64,000 nt of DNA from Hymenolepis diminuta (taxonomy: Eukaryota > Platyhelminthes > Cestoda > Cyclophyllidea > Hymenolepididae), in assembly GCA_900708905.1 (NCBI GenBank), contig CAADRB010000037.1:741188-805187 (forward strand). Direction: 5' to 3'. Shown here one piece after another: positions 60,701 to 64,000 of this stretch. Position numbers and translations under genes: made by a program. The notes under the pieces were generated by a model that saw only the letters and a program-made list of their open reading frames with translations, was not told where the DNA came from and searched no databases. Positions within the stretch are counted from its first letter, which is position 1. Every line of letters starts with the position of its first letter.

Positions 60701-63700
60701 ATGTTTACCGCGTGCATGAAACGCCTGTCTTCTTTTTCCCTTTATCGCCTCTTCTTCTCCTCTTCACACAGAGGGGTTTAACAAGGGAAAGATCGTTTGC
60801 ATAGGCATTGAAATTTCTTAAACAACTTAGTCTGGTTGACCTTTTAAGTGAGGAAGAGGATCCGCTATTAATAAATCTGAAAATTTAGCTGTTCCCGATT
60901 CTAGAATGAATATGCATCTACATTTAAAGTAAAAAAAACTACTTGATGAAATCCAAGGAAAATTAAGAAAACCTCCCGATGCTGTCTTGAGTCTTGGATA
61001 GTGGATGTTCTACTCTGAAAGTTGCAAACTAAAAACTCCGACCAGGGCTATGTACGGTAACCGAAGAAAGATTTATTATCTGTCTGGTTCATTTTATCGA
61101 AAGTTAGTATAAGTGATACGATTTGGACAAGGGAGGGTGTAGAGGTTTCAGTATAATTTTTAATGTGGGGAGGGAAAGCGATACTTAAAAATTTCGAAAT
61201 TGAAACCAGAAATTTTTGTAAATTTGGTCAATTTCGTGTGCACTCTTCTGCTATCAGACAAATTTAAACTGCTTTGTGAAAAGTGGAATTGGGGAAGTAC
61301 TCATGAATGCAAACTCGTGTTCTCGAAAAATGTCAGCTACTGCAGGTTTCGATCGATCGAAACGCTTGAAACAGCACTACTCCCATTAATGAAGCTACTT
61401 TTGGAGTCAAACAAAATGTGGTTTAATATCCCCTCATGGAACGAATGACCTCCATTAAGATAACAGGATACAGGAACTTACTCGACTGAGAAAACCAAGA
61501 GTTAAGTGGAATCATGTGTAGGCTGGACATTTGGCAAATGAATGTAAAGAGGAAGGGGTAGGTAAAGGAGTTGGGAGGTAAGATGAAAGCATCAGTACTG
61601 AGCGGGAACAACATGATTTGTGAGGCATAATAAGTATGTTGGCAGATTTTGTGTCATTTGTTCGCAACTCAGTCTCCCTCTTTGGCTACTGCTACTAAGG
61701 ATGCTCATAACCCTACTCTGATCACTGAAACTCTTTAATGCTTTAAAATACCATAATTTGTGGAATCTTCTTTTATTAGTTTAAAATTTCGGGGAGTATT
61801 CCGCTGATTTGCTGATGAAGACTCAAAAGCAATAATGTGTTTATTTCTGCTTTATTTAAGATATAGGAAAAGCAGTACCCACTCAGTAGATCAGAGTAGT
61901 CTGACGACAGAAAGTCCGGCCAAAGTTGGCGCTCAGCTACTTGAATCTGAATTTGGTGCCAGCGTCCCTCGCGTCTTCTCTGTCAATTTGATCAAAACCT
62001 CAAAACGTCCTGATGAATCCGGTAGTCTCACCAATGCATCGTCACCCGTTGTGACTTCCGCAGCGACTCGACCCCCTGACGTGGAATCCTTCACGAAATG
62101 TAAGTCCCAGAATGTCTCCTAGTCCACTAATTATTTTAGCTGCCCAACTTATCCTTTGTTAACTAATCACTCGGCTTATCTGAAGATAGGATAGGGTCTG
62201 TAACATATCCGGAACTGCAACTAAGACTTAATATGTCTTGATGGACTCACATCGTACTTTATTACGGCAAGTTCCAGTTATGTTAGTAGGTACAACCACC
62301 CTATTTGTCTAATGGAGATGCTGGTAAAAAGGCTAGGCCGAAGGATTTCTGCGCCCAGTATCAATGTAGCGGGTTCTATCATCCACTTTTATTAGTCTTT
62401 GGAGTCCCGAATACATGATTTCTTTCAAAATTAAATATCGGGTTGTAGAGTGTTCACTTAATGGATAGTTCACTTTTCAAAATCCAACTTCCGTAATTCC
62501 CTATCTGGATAATTGAGGAAATACTCGTTAGTGGTATTCAGTGCTTACTGATCGGTCTTGTGACTTATAATTTTTATTATCGTTTCTTACAGATAGTATT
62601 TCGACGGATTCCCGACCTTCCGTTACCTCTGGACTGACATCAGGAAGCGTTCCCTTTGCTCTTAATGATACAAACGAGGCAGAAAAGCAAAGCAAGGCTT
62701 CATTCTCCGGTGAAAAGCACACTGACAGAAGCAGTGAACTTCAAACTTCCTCCGATGTCTTTATAAAAGCTTCCTCATCCTCCGAGGATCACACTTCAGG
62801 ACCAGTACGTTCAGTTTTTGTATTTAAATATCATATGATAAATTTAATGTGATGAACATATTATTTTATTTTCTAAACTGCTTTTAAATAGTCACTTTTG
62901 TTTTCTCTCCAGTGAAGATGGAATCAGATGGCGAAAATTCTAAATCCTTTTTCCCCTCTTTCCTAAGCAAACAAAAATGAAAAGGCTGCGTTTCCCTTTT
63001 GCAGAGTTGTTTTATTTTCTCGATTGCCATTTCACAGTAGTAAATCAGCATTTTTTCACAAATTCATCGCCTGATTTTACGGCTAACTGATTCAATCAAA
63101 CAAAGCGCCAATGAGAAAGCCAGCCGAATCGTAACTTGGCCAAACCATTTTAAACCGCCGCTTTAAAGAAAGAGCGGATTATTATTTCATTGCAAAATCG
63201 ATTCTGGGGAAAAAATTACATGCGATGCTGAGTAACATAAAGTACCGATTAAGTCATTCGAAAGGATTTGTAGACTTCCTAGCTTTAAATAGAATTTCCT
63301 GCTTTCTTGTATCCTCAGAGTTTGGTATAGACGTGTTATTGAGTTACGTGAGCCCAAATATCAAATATAACTTTGTTAATAAGAACAAAGGAATAGTTGT
63401 AATAATTATAACTAGTAAAAACAACAGTAGTATCAGTATTTTTAAAAATTAAAATTATTTTTTAAAATATATGAAATCATTTATTTTTTCGTTTTGTCAA
63501 TGAGAATCCTAAAAGTTATTGAGGTTTAATCATTTGGAAGACTAATGCCACCGCTGCAAGAGGAAAGATGAAGGTCATTTTAAGCATGCACGTATTTATC
63601 AGTACCGATAGACATTACATCTTCACTTCACTTATTTTTATATCTATTTCAAGTGTCTTTTTTGCATTCAGCTCTCCTCCATCGGACCCCGACCATCCTT

Positions 63701-64000
63701 GACCTCCATATCATCCAGTCAACGAGGTCGAGCTTTCTCTGCCTCTGAGCAACAGCCTTCCCAATACTCTCTGTCTCCCCAACCCCAGGAGCAATACGAT
63801 GAAGTAGCTGAAGATGATGATGAAAATGATCGATCCATTTTGTCTGATGATTCTCTCCTTCAACATCCCCTCTCTGTATGTGCTTCGCGTGCTGTTTCCT
63901 CTAACGATCTCTACAGATCCGAATCCATTGATTTTCAGTATCCTATTTGTAATCTTGATGATCTCAGCTCCCCCATGGAACAGGATTCAGAAAATGGGTA
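45758..64000 (+). CDS. FERM-FA domain protein, FARP/FRMD7 type, runs off the right end
   Basis: Cytoskeleton-membrane linker; FARP proteins also carry RhoGEF and PH domains, which would lie beyond this window. Exons in phase: 45758-45874, 45952-46056, 46150-46277, 46741-46838, 49111-49234, 49978-50065, 53979-54134, 55423-55799, 58172-58246, 58322-58582, 61861-62099, 62593-62804, 63672 to the end; about 770 codons so far. FERM lobe F1 is residues 20-110 ([17 protein letters not shown]), F2 about 115-235 ([33 protein letters not shown]), F3 about 235-310 ([41 protein letters not shown]). The FERM-adjacent motif [15 protein letters not shown] (about 390-405) is split over exons 8 and 9 and favours FARP/FRMD7. 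A Gly/Ser-rich insert precedes it; a long Ser-rich, disordered region follows. An in-frame TAA lies 15 bases before the ATG. Intron 1 uses a GC donor. Confidence 0.88.
47073..47102. repeat. CT/CCT-rich simple repeat
   Basis: Imperfect CCCT/CCTT tract inside FARP-like intron 4. Confidence 0.8.
47565..48475 (+). pseudogene. Mariner-type transposase relic 2 (near full length, broken)
   Basis: Decayed DD34D-type mariner transposase in an intron of the FARP-like gene. In order: [10 protein letters not shown] helix-turn-helix start, TPEFVRR, SVNE.SLVKT, then [11 protein letters not shown] (first catalytic Asp), [42 protein letters not shown] (second Asp) and [12 protein letters not shown] (third Asp). 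Several frameshifts and stops interrupt it, and a few residues are missing between the second and third Asp. The first half matches relic 1 at 30300-30645 closely. Terminal repeats not found. Confidence 0.75.
50463..50600 (-). repeat. tRNA-derived SINE or tRNA pseudogene
   Basis: The reverse complement has GTTAGAGAACTGCG (D-arm/A-box-like), a five-pair anticodon-type stem GTGTC/GACAT around a seven-base loop, and CCCGGGTTCGGTTCCCG, a T-arm with B box. The acceptor stem does not close and the loop would give an ACT anticodon, which no normal tRNA uses, so it is not a working tRNA. Inside a FARP-like intron. Confidence 0.5.
50930..51010 (-). repeat. Second tRNA-like fragment
   Basis: Reverse complement contains ACACAGATTTGATACCC, a degenerate B box, downstream of a GAGCTGCGT A-box-like segment. 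Weak. Confidence 0.2.
51650..52045 (-). repeat. Interspersed repeat, copy B
   Basis: Reverse complement aligns with copy A (330-745) along its length, including tttctataactgtcccg, gcacaagtgactcat, tatttccactca, a CT-rich tract and atcaatacgctttgacct. Lies in a FARP-like intron. Confidence 0.6.
52674..53012 (-). pseudogene. Ty3/Gypsy gag fragment, N-terminal part
   Basis: A 112-codon frame antisense to the FARP-like gene. It follows the N-terminal gag pattern of Ty3/Gypsy elements: [13 protein letters not shown] (matching the usual W/F..lEaQF), [33 protein letters not shown] and the start of the LL..e..gdr segment. The rest of gag and pol are missing, so this is an insertion relic. It may come from the same family as the C-terminal gag relic at 4023-4480. 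Confidence 0.6.
53110..53180 (+). repeat. tRNA-like B-box fragment
   Basis: AGGTTCTGAGTTCAAAACC resembles a B box, about 40 bases after a weak A-box-like stretch. Low support. Confidence 0.2.
56420..56660 (-). repeat. Interspersed repeat, copy C
   Basis: Reverse complement carries the CT-rich tract, then ctcatcgtggattgtccaat and gtctacgcaactcttgtg, matching copy B around 51670-51760 (ctacgcaactctttgtg). In a FARP-like intron. Confidence 0.5.
58600..61850 (+). other. Large intron of the FARP-like gene
   Basis: About 3.3 kb between exons 10 and 11. A 109-codon ATG frame at 60475-60804 lies in a locally G/C-richer patch but has no recognisable domain and no splice partners. Nothing else supportable. 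Confidence 0.5.

Noticed and set aside
60475..60804. 109-codon plus-strand frame in a FARP-like intron
   Set aside because: No domain recognised; would need to be a nested gene without any supporting signal.
1..64000. CRISPR arrays, bacterial operons, rRNA genes
   Set aside because: None seen; the window is plainly eukaryotic with intron-rich genes.

Overview
This is nuclear DNA from a flatworm, most likely a tapeworm. The evidence is AT-rich sequence, genes broken into many small exons with GT-AG introns (several under 100 bp), degenerate Ty3/Gypsy gag pieces with the flatworm-style CxxH...C motif, and mariner-type transposon relics. The species cannot be named from sequence alone. One 4-base N gap sits at 35059-35062.

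Left part, minus strand (1.4-15.6 kb): three genes point left. They are a 5-formyltetrahydrofolate cyclo-ligase (MTHFS, 4 exons, 1402-2858), a small zinc-ribbon-like protein resembling vertebrate C18orf21 (5892-6720, first exon not found), and the exocyst subunit EXOC4/Sec8 (about 21 exons, 7873-15575). A decayed Ty3/Gypsy element lies between the first two.

Middle (15.6-34.4 kb): EXOC4 and Wntless (WLS, plus strand, 6 exons, 17870-25204) are divergent across a 2.3-kb gap. WLS is followed by about 9 kb of gene-poor DNA with a short mariner relic, a TA microsatellite and a few exon-like scraps.

Right part: a minus-strand sodium:solute symporter of the DUR3/urea-transporter type (13 exons, 34423-41433), then about 4 kb with two small overlapping ORFs. 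Last is a plus-strand FERM-FA protein of the FARP/FRMD7 type (13 exons from 45758, running off the right end). Its introns carry a larger mariner relic, a gag fragment, a tRNA-derived SINE-like sequence and copies of an interspersed repeat.

I rebuilt exons by hand from splice signals, reading frame and remembered family similarity. Phases add up to whole codons across MTHFS (218 aa), WLS (580 aa), DUR3-like (750 aa) and EXOC4 (1279 aa, one junction uncertain). The genes have unrelated functions (folate, RNA processing, secretion, Wnt export, solute transport, cytoskeleton), so this is an ordinary chromosomal neighbourhood and not a cluster. I found no convincing new multi-gene system. The most unusual items are non-canonical introns confirmed by reading phase, the very divergent DUR3 transporter with a cysteine-rich loop, the expanded EXOC4, and small unexplained ORFs.
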